Below, piece by piece: positions 1-7,474 of a stretch of 64,000 bases of DNA. Both the position numbers and the translations under genes were made by a program. The notes beneath the pieces are model-generated. The model saw only the letters and a program-made list of their open reading frames with translations, ran no database searches and was not told the DNA's origin. How positions within the stretch are numbered: the first letter of the stretch is position 1; every line of letters starts with the position of its first letter. The DNA comes from CAYRWR01 sp964428015 (GTDB taxonomy: Bacteria; Spirochaetota; Brevinematia; Brevinematales; CAYRWR01). The DNA lies in assembly GCA_964428015.1 (NCBI GenBank), contig CAYRWR010000001.1, positions 1 through 64,000 of the forward strand. The letters run 5' to 3'.

Positions 1-246
1 TGGACTTTGGTAGAGCAAGCCTACGAAGCCCTGGCTCCGGGAGCGCATTTGGGTTCCTTGTCACCCTGTATAGAACAGGTGCAGCAGATGTCTGAACAGT
101 TAAAACATTCAGGCTTTTCCCGTATCAGAGTATCTGAAATACTGGAGCGGAATATCCGTGTCAAACCCAACATGACCCGACCCTTCGACAGGATGATAGC
201 CCATACCGCTTATCTTTTATTCGCGCAAAAAATCACCAAGGAGTAA
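1..246 (+). CDS. trmI: tRNA (adenine-N1)-methyltransferase TrmI, C-terminal end (partial)
   Basis: The window opens inside this gene; 81 codons remain before a TAA at 244-246. The visible part runs from a segment like '(E)ALAPGAHLGSLSPCIEQV' to '(R)PFDRMIAHTAYLLFAQK', which matches the end of TrmI/GCD14-type SAM-dependent methyltransferases: a late strand of the Rossmann fold, then the conserved R-x-x-D-R-M-I-x-H-T-x-x-L-x-F-A-x-K tail. These enzymes make m1A58 in the T loop of tRNA. The SAM-binding half lies outside the window, so catalytic motifs cannot be checked. The next gene starts 3 bp after the stop, suggesting co-transcription. Confidence 0.8.
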   Translation, partial: WTLVEQAYEALAPGAHLGSLSPCIEQVQQMSEQLKHSGFSRIRVSEILERNIRVKPNMTRPFDRMIAHTAYLLFAQKITKE

Positions 247-249
247 AAA

Positions 250-1026
250 ATGAAGAAATTCATTTTTTCCCTAACATGGCTGATTGTACTTAATACCTCC
301 ACTTTGTTTAGCCTGGACACTAAGGTTATCGCAGAAAGGATTTTTCAACTCGTGAATCAGGAGAGGAGCAAGAAAGGGCTCCCCCCCTATCATCACTCTT
401 ACCCTCTGACTAAACTTGCCCTGTACCATTCAACTAATATGAAAGAAAATAATTTCTTCTCTCATACCGACCACCAGGGTAGAAGCCCTCAGCAGAGAGC
501 TGCTCTGCTCATACCTGAAATTTTGGGTGGTATCGGAGAAAATATTGCCTATGACTATGCCTCCTCAGAAAATGAGGCTGCAGTAAAAATGATGAATGCC
601 TGGATGCATTCCAGCGGCCATAAAGCGAATATTCTTTCTAAAAAATATAATTTTATAGGTATCGGGGTAACCCAGGAAAATGATAAAATCTATGCCACTC
701 AGAATTTTGGTGATCTGATGGCTGAATTGATTTCTGCTGATAATACTGAGTGGATAGAAGGAGCCAGTGTCCGTCTTAAATTCCGCTTTCTGGGCGATTT
801 TTCCAGAGATAAGCTAAATATATTGATTTATTTTCCCGATCCAACTGTAAAATTTTATATGAAAAACGGTATGTACTATACCGGAATGGGCAAATACATT
901 CCTGTCTGGTTGGATGACAATCATTTCATCCTGGATATCCAGTTCAAATACGGCAAAGGTCGTTATCAGGTCAAGATGGGCCAGGAACCTTATGTATATG
1001 AAGGTTTTGACCTTTATATAAAATGA
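250..1026 (+). CDS. Secreted CAP/SCP-domain protein
   Basis: 258 aa. Residues 1-21 look like a signal peptide. Residues about 25-160 are a CAP (SCP/PR-1, YkwD-like) domain: His60, 'FSHTD' 70-74, 'GENIA' 96-100 and 'HSSGH' 120-124 provide the usual His/Glu cavity residues. The last 100 residues form a beta-rich domain I do not recognise. Bacterial CAP proteins are exported; their activity is mostly unknown and some bind or cleave polymers. The ATG follows AAGGAG closely and lies 3 bp after trmI, so it probably shares that transcript. The TGA stop lies in the left arm of a hairpin. Confidence 0.85.
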   Translation: MKKFIFSLTWLIVLNTSTLFSLDTKVIAERIFQLVNQERSKKGLPPYHHSYPLTKLALYHSTNMKENNFFSHTDHQGRSPQQRAALLIPEILGGIGENIAYDYASSENEAAVKMMNAWMHSSGHKANILSKKYNFIGIGVTQENDKIYATQNFGDLMAELISADNTEWIEGASVRLKFRFLGDFSRDKLNILIYFPDPTVKFYMKNGMYYTGMGKYIPVWLDDNHFILDIQFKYGKGRYQVKMGQEPYVYEGFDLYIK

Positions 1027-1051
1027 GGCTGCCTGTTTCCAGACAGCCTCA
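1024..1051 (-). terminator. Rho-independent terminator of the rubrerythrin/superoxide reductase operon
   Basis: Arms TGAGGCTGCCTG (1024-1035) and CAGACAGCCTCA (1040-1051) pair over 11 of 12 positions around a 4-nt loop. Read on the minus strand the hairpin is followed by TTTTATAT, so it serves the minus-strand operon. On the plus strand there is no T run, but it could still stop readthrough from the CAP gene. Confidence 0.7.
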
Positions 1052-1071
1052 TATCCAACATATTATTATGT

Positions 1072-1464
1072 TTATTCTACTTTGAGTTCTACAGAATTTT
1101 CCCAGATACCATGAATGTTGCAGTAGGAAGCAGCCATAATAGTACCGGATTTTTCGGTCTTAAAATTAACCAGGGCTACAGGTTCGGTATATACCGATGA
1201 AGTATCCGCGCCATCCACACCCGCTCCATGAGCTGAAAATTCATTTTGTGAAAGTAAATAAGGTGTTTTAGAGCCTTCAGGAAGAAAATAGACATTCAAA
1301 GATGCGATATGGTGAGCTGTAGTATTGGGGTGCTTGATCTCTGCACCTACAGTCACTTTAATAGTAATCACATCGCCCTTTTTTGCAGTCTTGGGAGCTT
1401 CAATTCCGGGAATATGTTTTTCAGTCTTCCAGTCAGCATTCTTTATAGTTTCAGAAATTTTCAT
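1072..1464 (-). CDS. Superoxide reductase, class II (neelaredoxin type)
   Basis: 130 aa, the full length of the one-domain family. The iron-centre ligands are visible: Glu15 and His17 in 'EKHIPG', His45 in 'IKHPN', His51, Cys115 and His118 in 'CNIHG'. There is no N-terminal desulforedoxin Cys4 domain, so this is a class II enzyme. It reduces superoxide to hydrogen peroxide in the cytoplasm without making oxygen, a typical defence of anaerobes. It lies directly after rubrerythrin on the same strand with its own AAGGAGAG site; rubrerythrin would remove the peroxide formed. Confidence 0.92.
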   Translation of the reverse strand: MKISETIKNADWKTEKHIPGIEAPKTAKKGDVITIKVTVGAEIKHPNTTAHHIASLNVYFLPEGSKTPYLLSQNEFSAHGAGVDGADTSSVYTEPVALVNFKTEKSGTIMAASYCNIHGIWENSVELKVE

Positions 1465-1478
1465 ATATCTCTCCTTAA

Positions 1479-1985
1479 TTAAAATTTATGATATTTTTCT
1501 TTGGGGGTAGAACAAACCGGACAAAGTGCATCCAGATCATCCCCAATGTGGGTATATCCGCACACCGGACAGATGTAGATTGCTTCACCGTCTATATCTT
1601 TTCCGGCTTTTACCTTTTCCTGGGCCTGTTCATAATAGCTGCGGTGAATTTTTTCAGCTTCTACCGCATAATGGATAGATTTCTGAGCACCCTTTTCATC
1701 CTGCAGCTCAGCTACAGCCATGTAGGCAGGATACATTTCTTCAATCTCAAAATTCTCACCATTAAACCCTGCCTGCAGGTTTTCTACTGTATCATCAATA
1801 TAACCCAGATTCCTGGCATGATTGGTAGCATGAACCTGTTCTGCAAAAGCAATAGCTTTAAACATCCTGGCGACATTGCTGTATCCCTGCTGTTCAGCCT
1901 TAGCAGAAAAAGCCAGGTATTTCATATGGGCCATTGATTCACCAGCAAAGGCTTCTTCCAGACATTTCTTGGTCATATCTCTCAT
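1479..1985 (-). CDS. rbr: Rubrerythrin
   Basis: 168 aa. Residues 1-135 are the ferritin-like four-helix bundle with carboxylate and His ligands of a diiron site (Glu16, Glu49-x-x-His52, Glu82/83, Glu111-x-x-His114). Residues 135-168 are a rubredoxin domain with Cys139, Cys142, Cys155 and Cys158. It works as an NAD(P)H-linked peroxidase. The start at 1985 is chosen because AAGGAGTATAAC precedes it at good spacing; an in-frame ATG 39 nt upstream lacks a site and lies close to the transcription start. It is the first gene of a two-gene oxidative-stress operon. Confidence 0.93.
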   Translation of the reverse strand: MRDMTKKCLEEAFAGESMAHMKYLAFSAKAEQQGYSNVARMFKAIAFAEQVHATNHARNLGYIDDTVENLQAGFNGENFEIEEMYPAYMAVAELQDEKGAQKSIHYAVEAEKIHRSYYEQAQEKVKAGKDIDGEAIYICPVCGYTHIGDDLDALCPVCSTPKEKYHKF

Positions 1986-2011
1986 GTTATACTCCTTGAT
2001 GTTTTGGTCAT

Positions 2012-2040
2012 AGTATATAGCCAACAGCTTTAATTGTCAA
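2012..2040 (-). promoter_or_regulatory. Promoter of the rbr-superoxide reductase operon
   Basis: On the minus strand TTGACA (2040-2035), a 17-nt spacer and TATACT (2017-2012) make a near-consensus vegetative promoter. Transcription would begin about 2005, a short leader before the ATG at 1985. I saw no convincing PerR-type palindrome. Confidence 0.8.
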
Positions 2041-2144
2041 GACTTTTTATTAACAATTGCTTTATATGTTTGATAATAAATAAGATAACTAGTTTTAAAT
2101 ATCCTTATTCGAAACCACTAACAAAAGTTATTTGAGGCTGTTTT

Positions 2145-3311
2145 TTAAAGGTGGAGATATCCCAGGACTGAATCAAGGTCTTTGTCCCCTCTACCCGATA
2201 AATTAACCAGAACCTGTTTGCCTTTTCCGACAGAATTTTTATTCTCCAATACCCAGGCTATGGCATGACTGGATTCCAAAGCAGGTATGATCCCTTCATT
2301 CCGGCAAAGATATTGGAAAGCATTAAGGGCCTGAGCATCGGTAATATGAGCAGCCTGAAGGCGACCCTGTTCATGCAGAAATGCTAATTCAGGACCCACT
2401 CCAGGATAATCCAGCCCGGCAGAAATAGAATGAACTGATTCCACCTGTCCATAATCATCCAAAATGACTTTACTCTTGGAGCCATGCAGGACCCCCACTC
2501 TCCCAAAAGATAGTGTGGCTGCGTTGTCGCCTGTTTTGTCTCCTCTACCTCCAGCCTCGACTCCTATCAGTTGAACTGATTTATCCGGTACAAAGGCATG
2601 GAACAAACCCATGGCATTGGAACCGCCCCCCACACAGGCTACCGCATAATCCGGTAATCTGCCGATTTTTTCCAGCATTTGGGCACGGGCTTCTATTCCA
2701 ATGATAGACTGAAATTCTCTGACAATTGTGGGATAAGGATGAGGTCCGGCAACCGAACCGATTAAATAGTAGGTATTGTCCACATTACTCAGCCAGTCTC
2801 TAAAGGCTTCATTCATGGCATCCTTCAGTGTGCGGCTGCCGTCTTCCACAGACACCACTTCTGTCCCCAGGAGCTTCATACGGTTTACATTAGGCATCTG
2901 GCGCTTTATGTCTTCTGCCCCCATGTAAACGCGGCATTCCATATTAAACATAGCGGCAGCTGTAGCAGTAGCTACTCCATGCTGACCTGCACCAGTCTCA
3001 GCAATAATACGTTTTTTACCCATACGGCGGGCCAGGATGATCTGACCGATTGCATTATTGATTTTATGAGCACCGGTATGATTTAGATCTTCCCTCTTTA
3101 AATAGACATCAAAGCCCATTTCCCGGGAGAGATTGCCGGCATGGTATATAGGTGAGGGTCTTCCCACATAATCTTTCATATAGGACTGAAATTCTTCTTT
3201 AAAAGTAGGATCTGTCAAAGACTGTTTGAAATAAGTTTCCAGTTCATCCAGGATAGGCACAAAACTTTCAGGGATAAAAGCTCCCCCAAAAGGGCCAAAG
3301 TACTTATCCAT
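2145..3311 (-). CDS. trpB: Tryptophan synthase beta subunit
   Basis: 388 aa, the usual TrpB1 length. It begins 'MDKYFGPFGGAFIPE', has the PLP lysine at Lys83 in 'HTGAHKINN', and the glycine-rich phosphate loop 'CVGGGSNAMG'. TrpB condenses indole with serine to tryptophan. The gene overlaps the upstream dehydrogenase by 8 bp. No trpA or other trp gene is in the window, so either the alpha subunit is encoded elsewhere or TrpB salvages free indole. Confidence 0.95.
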   Translation of the reverse strand: MDKYFGPFGGAFIPESFVPILDELETYFKQSLTDPTFKEEFQSYMKDYVGRPSPIYHAGNLSREMGFDVYLKREDLNHTGAHKINNAIGQIILARRMGKKRIIAETGAGQHGVATATAAAMFNMECRVYMGAEDIKRQMPNVNRMKLLGTEVVSVEDGSRTLKDAMNEAFRDWLSNVDNTYYLIGSVAGPHPYPTIVREFQSIIGIEARAQMLEKIGRLPDYAVACVGGGSNAMGLFHAFVPDKSVQLIGVEAGGRGDKTGDNAATLSFGRVGVLHGSKSKVILDDYGQVESVHSISAGLDYPGVGPELAFLHEQGRLQAAHITDAQALNAFQYLCRNEGIIPALESSHAIAWVLENKNSVGKGKQVLVNLSGRGDKDLDSVLGYLHL

Positions 3312-4269
3312 TCTTTTTGTCCCAGCTGTAATAAATCAGATCCATGATCTGTTTAGCTATCTTCAGAGCCGTTATATCAGCCTCAGGATGCCGAATGGGT
3401 TTTCTCTGTTCTCCAATACAATCCACAAAGTGTTCCAGTTCCAGTTTTAAAGCATTGTCTTTATGGATGAATAATCTTTCCACCAGGGATTCCTGTCTAT
3501 AGCGTATCTCTTCCCTGGCCACAAAATAATCGGTATGGGGCTGACGATGTATGGTCATGTCCTGTGTAGCATAGTCTAAAAAGATATAGGCATCTTTTTG
3601 TGAGATTGCCATAGTACGTATCTTGTTTGTTGTCACCCGGCTGGCAGTCAGATTAGCCACCACTCCATTTTCAAAATAAAGAATGGCATTAGCCACATCT
3701 TCAAATTCTGAATATACCTTGCTGCCAAAAGCAGAGACACCCACTACTTTGGAATGGGCGATAGCAAGCACAATGTCAATATCATGGATCATCAAGTCCA
3801 GCACCACTCCCACATCCATAATACGGCTGGGCGGGCCCAGACGTTCTGTCTGAATAAGATAGGGCTGGTCTACCACATGCTGCAGTTCCTGTACAGCAGC
3901 ATTAAATCTTTCTACATGGCCCACCTGGAGGAATAGATTTTTCTTTTCAGCTAACTTTATGAGTTTTTCTGCATAATAGACTGTTTTAGTAATAGGCTTC
4001 TCGACCATGACGTGTTTTCCGGCTTCCAGGGCTTCAGAGGCAAATTTGTAATGCAGAAAAGTAGGTACAGCAACCACCACCGCGTCCACTGTCTTTAGAA
4101 ATTTTTTGTAATCAGTGAAACCTTTGATATTATAGCTGTCTGCTACCTTATCGACTGCTTCCTGGTTGGCATCACAAACCGCGACCAGTTTTACATTTTC
4201 AATTCCGGCCAGAATATTCACATGGTAGCGTCCCATGTGTCCGATTCCCACGACTCCGATTTTCAGCAA
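3304..4269 (-). CDS. Gfo/Idh/MocA family dehydrogenase (possibly GnnA-like)
   Basis: 321 aa, TTG start behind AGGAGAATAAA. The N-terminal Rossmann fold has 'GVVGIGHMG' at 5-13 and the family's catalytic Lys91 in the E-K-P motif (90-92); the C-terminal half is the alpha/beta substrate domain with the conserved D-L-M-I-H-D-I-D segment. These NAD(P)-dependent enzymes oxidise sugars or cyclitols. Its overall form resembles UDP-GlcNAc 3-dehydrogenases (GnnA) of organisms with 2,3-diamino lipid A, but no gnnB or lpx gene is nearby, so the substrate is undecided. It overlaps trpB. Confidence 0.8.
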   Translation of the reverse strand: MLKIGVVGIGHMGRYHVNILAGIENVKLVAVCDANQEAVDKVADSYNIKGFTDYKKFLKTVDAVVVAVPTFLHYKFASEALEAGKHVMVEKPITKTVYYAEKLIKLAEKKNLFLQVGHVERFNAAVQELQHVVDQPYLIQTERLGPPSRIMDVGVVLDLMIHDIDIVLAIAHSKVVGVSAFGSKVYSEFEDVANAILYFENGVVANLTASRVTTNKIRTMAISQKDAYIFLDYATQDMTIHRQPHTDYFVAREEIRYRQESLVERLFIHKDNALKLELEHFVDCIGEQRKPIRHPEADITALKIAKQIMDLIYYSWDKKNG

Positions 4270-4298
4270 TTTATTCTCCTCTTACATGCTCCGGTATA

Positions 4299-4571
4299 CT
4301 AGGCCAGAACATCCTTCCATTCTATATGCCGTTCAAAACATTTTACCACAAAACCACAGGTTGGTTTTAATCTGAGTTTATGTTCCCGGGCATAATGCAC
4401 TATAGCTTCAACTAATTGTACTGCTATCATCTGTCCCCTGAGTTCAGGAGGTACAAAACTATAATAAACATTCCAGGTCTGAGAATCTGTTTCCCTATAT
4501 TCCAGATACGATTCCTGATTCTGGATAACAGTGTAAAAGCGGTGTTTTTCCAGGTCATGCTTTATTTCCAT
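4299..4571 (-). CDS. Small GNAT-fold N-acetyltransferase-like protein (YjdJ type)
   Basis: 90 aa. It matches the short single-domain GCN5-related family, with the acetyl-CoA-binding stretch 'VPPELRGQMIAVQLVEA' in the middle and the family ending 'KPTCGFV'. Substrates of these mini-acetyltransferases are mostly unknown. The ATG is preceded by AAGGAA. It lies 29 bp before the Gfo/Idh gene and behind its own candidate promoter, so it may head an operon with that gene and trpB. Confidence 0.75.
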   Translation of the reverse strand: MEIKHDLEKHRFYTVIQNQESYLEYRETDSQTWNVYYSFVPPELRGQMIAVQLVEAIVHYAREHKLRLKPTCGFVVKCFERHIEWKDVLA

Positions 4572-4593
4572 ATCTGTTCCTTTGTAGGATAAT

Positions 4594-4622
4594 ATTATGA
4601 GTTATAATAGCTTCTTTTGCAA
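4594..4622 (-). promoter_or_regulatory. Candidate promoter of the acetyltransferase-dehydrogenase-trpB operon
   Basis: Minus strand: TTGCAA (4622-4617), 17 nt, CATAAT (4599-4594), ending 22 bp before the ATG. One mismatch in the -10 and two in the -35. Confidence 0.45.
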
Positions 4623-4629
4623 TAAACTC

Positions 4630-5541
4630 TTAATTTGGGACATTTTGTTTCAACTTTACCTTTAAACTTTGTAATACTGATGGGTTACTTTCAGTATATA
4701 ATTCAGCATACCATAGACTATTGGTACCTGAACCGATAAAGGTATATTTGTTTAGAGTATTCATACTTTCAATAAGGTTCGTATCACTTTTACTTACCAC
4801 ATATAGTCTCAATTCTTCACCTTTATTATTAGTCAATCTGGATATGGAGGGAAAAGGCCGAAGCACTCCGGGATGATCCAGATGGAATTTAATATAATCA
4901 CGGGTAGATATACCATGATCATACCAGCCGTGTGACTCAGTTTCCTGCCGTACTGCATCAAAATTGGTCTCCTGATATAGACCTTTTATGGCATTCTGCA
5001 GAAAAGCCTGACTGAGAGTGGTCTCTAGTGTAGCGGCAATAATCAGTAATGGCAGAACAGCAATGAACAAGCCCTGTGAAACCAGCAGCAGTAATTCTCT
5101 CCAGGAATGATTCTTTTTACCTCGAGGTAGAATCCTATCAGCAATAGCTATACCCATAGTGCCTGCCAATAGAAAAGCCAGTATTTCAAAAACACCATGG
5201 ATCATGACCGAACCCAGTACTGCCGGCCATCCCAGTACCGGACCGAAAAGAGTCAAAATTGCACCTATTCCCAGTCCGTTAAAAAAAATAATGAACAGAG
5301 GCGCAATGATTATAACCCCACCGGCAATAACCAGTATAGATACGGAAAGGTTATTTAAAAATATCTGCCAGGTATTGACCTGTCCCATGGACTGGGCCTT
5401 GGCCTGTAGGGCATCAAAGAACATCAATCTCAGTTGAACAGGGAGGAACAGCCCTATTAAAACACCTGTAAGGATAACAGCTAAAGACAATAAAAAATAG
5501 GCACGGTTTTCCTGAAAGAAAGACAGTAGATTCTTTATCAG
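4630..5541 (-). CDS. SpoIIM-family membrane protein, probable CTG start
   Basis: 303 aa from the proposed start. About five membrane segments in the first 170 residues show the SpoIIM/DUF95 pattern, including 'GLGIGAILTLFGP' and 'MIHGVFEILAFLLAG'; the last 120 residues are soluble. SpoIIM-like proteins are common in non-sporulating bacteria with unclear roles in the envelope. No ATG or GTG exists at the expected start. A TTG at 5490 lies inside the first membrane helix, whereas CTG at 5541 follows AGGAG by 7 nt and restores a normal family N-terminus ('IKNLLSFFQENRAYFLL'). It overlaps the DUF368 stop by 4 bp, so the pair is probably translationally coupled. Confidence 0.72.
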   Translation of the reverse strand: MIKNLLSFFQENRAYFLLSLAVILTGVLIGLFLPVQLRLMFFDALQAKAQSMGQVNTWQIFLNNLSVSILVIAGGVIIIAPLFIIFFNGLGIGAILTLFGPVLGWPAVLGSVMIHGVFEILAFLLAGTMGIAIADRILPRGKKNHSWRELLLLVSQGLFIAVLPLLIIAATLETTLSQAFLQNAIKGLYQETNFDAVRQETESHGWYDHGISTRDYIKFHLDHPGVLRPFPSISRLTNNKGEELRLYVVSKSDTNLIESMNTLNKYTFIGSGTNSLWYAELYTESNPSVLQSLKVKLKQNVPN

Positions 5542-6431
5542 TTTTTAGCTCCTGATTTTTCAGGGTTAATCTTGCCCAGGAAAAAAGCCAGAAAGAATCC
5601 GGCTGTTACCGAAACAAGTGAAAGAATAAGGTATAACCAGGAAGTATTAAATCCGGGTAAAATTTCAACTACAATCTGAACAAAGGATCCAAAAATCAAT
5701 CCCAGGATAAAATAAAAACTTACAGCGGTATGTTTTTTTAATGCCCAGTCTATGAGGCGTGCAAAAAGCAGGATCCCCAGAACTGCACCAATACCCACAA
5801 AAATGATGGGTACAATCATAAACTCATCTATGAAATATATGATGTTACTATATTCTCCCAAAGTGACTAAAAGAGCAGATCCGGAAAAACCCGGTATGAT
5901 CATAGACACGGCTCCTAAAAGTCCGCAGACTATCAGCCACAGGGCGTACTTCCATTCAATTGCTGTGATTTTCACAAATCCTAACACCTGAGAAAGTACC
6001 TGGGCTTCGCGATGGCTATCCGTCTTTTCCCCTGTTAAAAGTATCAAGCCGGCCACCATGGCAAATCCCAATACCAGGGCCAGAATACGCATAGGTTTTA
6101 TTTTCATATCATGATGTGCTTTAATAATCACCGGAATGGAGCCTGCGATCAAGCCCAGAAAAAATAGATAGGTAAGCTGAGCTTGTTTTTCCAGGAGATA
6201 TTTGAGGAGATGACTGAACAGGAGTATCCCAGCTCCGGCACCAACAACCACCAGAAGCAGCAAAATGAAGTATTGTTTACGCTTTTCTTTATTTTTAAAA
6301 AATTGACCCAGGGCTTCCATGAGGTCTTCATATATTCCGGTAATAAAAGCCATAGTACCACCGGAAACTCCGGGAATTACATTGGCAATTCCTATGGTCA
6401 TACCTTTCAGGATAGTTAAGATCGATTTCAT
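5538..6431 (-). CDS. DUF368 membrane protein (PopT-type polyprenyl-phosphate translocase)
   Basis: 297 aa with about eight hydrophobic segments. Two related signature motifs mark the internal repeat of the family: 'IPGVSGGT' at 19-26 and 'IPGFSGSALLVTLGEY' near 180-195. DUF368 proteins were recently shown to recycle undecaprenyl phosphate across the cytoplasmic membrane for cell-wall and glycan synthesis; I infer that role from the family. It begins with ATG after AAGGATG and is followed immediately by the SpoIIM-like gene. Confidence 0.85.
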   Translation of the reverse strand: MKSILTILKGMTIGIANVIPGVSGGTMAFITGIYEDLMEALGQFFKNKEKRKQYFILLLLVVVGAGAGILLFSHLLKYLLEKQAQLTYLFFLGLIAGSIPVIIKAHHDMKIKPMRILALVLGFAMVAGLILLTGEKTDSHREAQVLSQVLGFVKITAIEWKYALWLIVCGLLGAVSMIIPGFSGSALLVTLGEYSNIIYFIDEFMIVPIIFVGIGAVLGILLFARLIDWALKKHTAVSFYFILGLIFGSFVQIVVEILPGFNTSWLYLILSLVSVTAGFFLAFFLGKINPEKSGAKN

Positions 6432-6490
6432 ATTTCATCCTTAATTTATTTTGTTATATATTGTAAGGAAGTCTGATTAAAAAATAAAGA

Positions 6491-7474
6491 TTAATGCTCA
6501 TCCTTCCAGTCTGAAAGAATCCGGTACAATCCGTCTTTGTCTGGACAAAGGGCTATATCCCGGCGAATCTCCTTGGCTCCGTCAAATGCTCTGACATACT
6601 GGATCAAAGCTGATCGGATAGGGATTATGCTTTTACCGCCCTGAATGGATAGATACAGCTCGGTTAATTCCTTCATAAATGATTTAATCTGATCCAGGCT
6701 ATAATGTTGCGGATAGGATCCAGTGGACAGGTATTGTCTGATCTGGTCAAAAATATAGGGAGTACCTACCCCTGCCCTGCCTATCATGATACCATCCGCC
6801 TGGGTTGTTGCCAGAATCTTCAGGGCGTCCTCTGGGGTATTAATATCCCCATTGGCAATAAACACAGTCTCACACAGAGACCGGGCTTTGCGGATCAGAT
6901 CCCAGTCAGCATGCCCGCTATAACCCTGTGCTGCTGTCCTGCCGTGTAATACTACCATATCAGCCTGAGCCTGGTTTAATACCGGTATAGTCTCCTGGAT
7001 GTTGACCTGGTCAAATCCGGTCCTGATTTTGGCAGTACATAATACTCCCGCGTCTTTGACAGCTTTCACGATGTCTCCCATTACCTGAGGATGGGTCAGA
7101 TGAAAACTGCCTGAACCAGACCGGATAACTTTGCGAACCGGGCAGCCGAAATTGATGTCAATGATCTTAACACCCAGCCTGTCCCTGAGTAAAACCGCGG
7201 CCTGATAATAGCGAGCCGGGTCAGATAGTCCGAAAATCTGGACCCCTGTGATCTCCTCTTCCAGATTGACATAGCTCCAGGTCTTTTTGAACCCTCTGAG
7301 CAGGCCTTCCACACTCACCATTTCGGTGACTGCATATCCCGCGCCCAGTCGTCGAGCCATTATACGCAGAGCTTTGTGAGAATAACCTGCCAGGGGAGCT
7401 AACATGACATTATTGCTCAGGATGATGTTTCCCAGTTTAAGGGGATGAAGGTAACTTTCGTGCGTAGATCTCAA
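6491..7474 (-). CDS. dus: tRNA-dihydrouridine synthase (DusB-like)
   Basis: 327 aa. A TIM-barrel flavoprotein with the family start 'NNVMLAPLAGYSHKALR', the catalytic Cys111 in 'INFGCPVRKV' and the FMN-phosphate segment 'ADGIMIGRAGVG'. It reduces uridines in the tRNA D loop with NADPH. The TTG start lies 6 nt after AGGAG and 38 bp inside the 3' end of the upstream fusion gene, so it is translationally linked to the housekeeping run. Which uridine is modified cannot be told from sequence alone. Confidence 0.92.
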   Translation of the reverse strand: MRSTHESYLHPLKLGNIILSNNVMLAPLAGYSHKALRIMARRLGAGYAVTEMVSVEGLLRGFKKTWSYVNLEEEITGVQIFGLSDPARYYQAAVLLRDRLGVKIIDINFGCPVRKVIRSGSGSFHLTHPQVMGDIVKAVKDAGVLCTAKIRTGFDQVNIQETIPVLNQAQADMVVLHGRTAAQGYSGHADWDLIRKARSLCETVFIANGDINTPEDALKILATTQADGIMIGRAGVGTPYIFDQIRQYLSTGSYPQHYSLDQIKSFMKELTELYLSIQGGKSIIPIRSALIQYVRAFDGAKEIRRDIALCPDKDGLYRILSDWKDEH

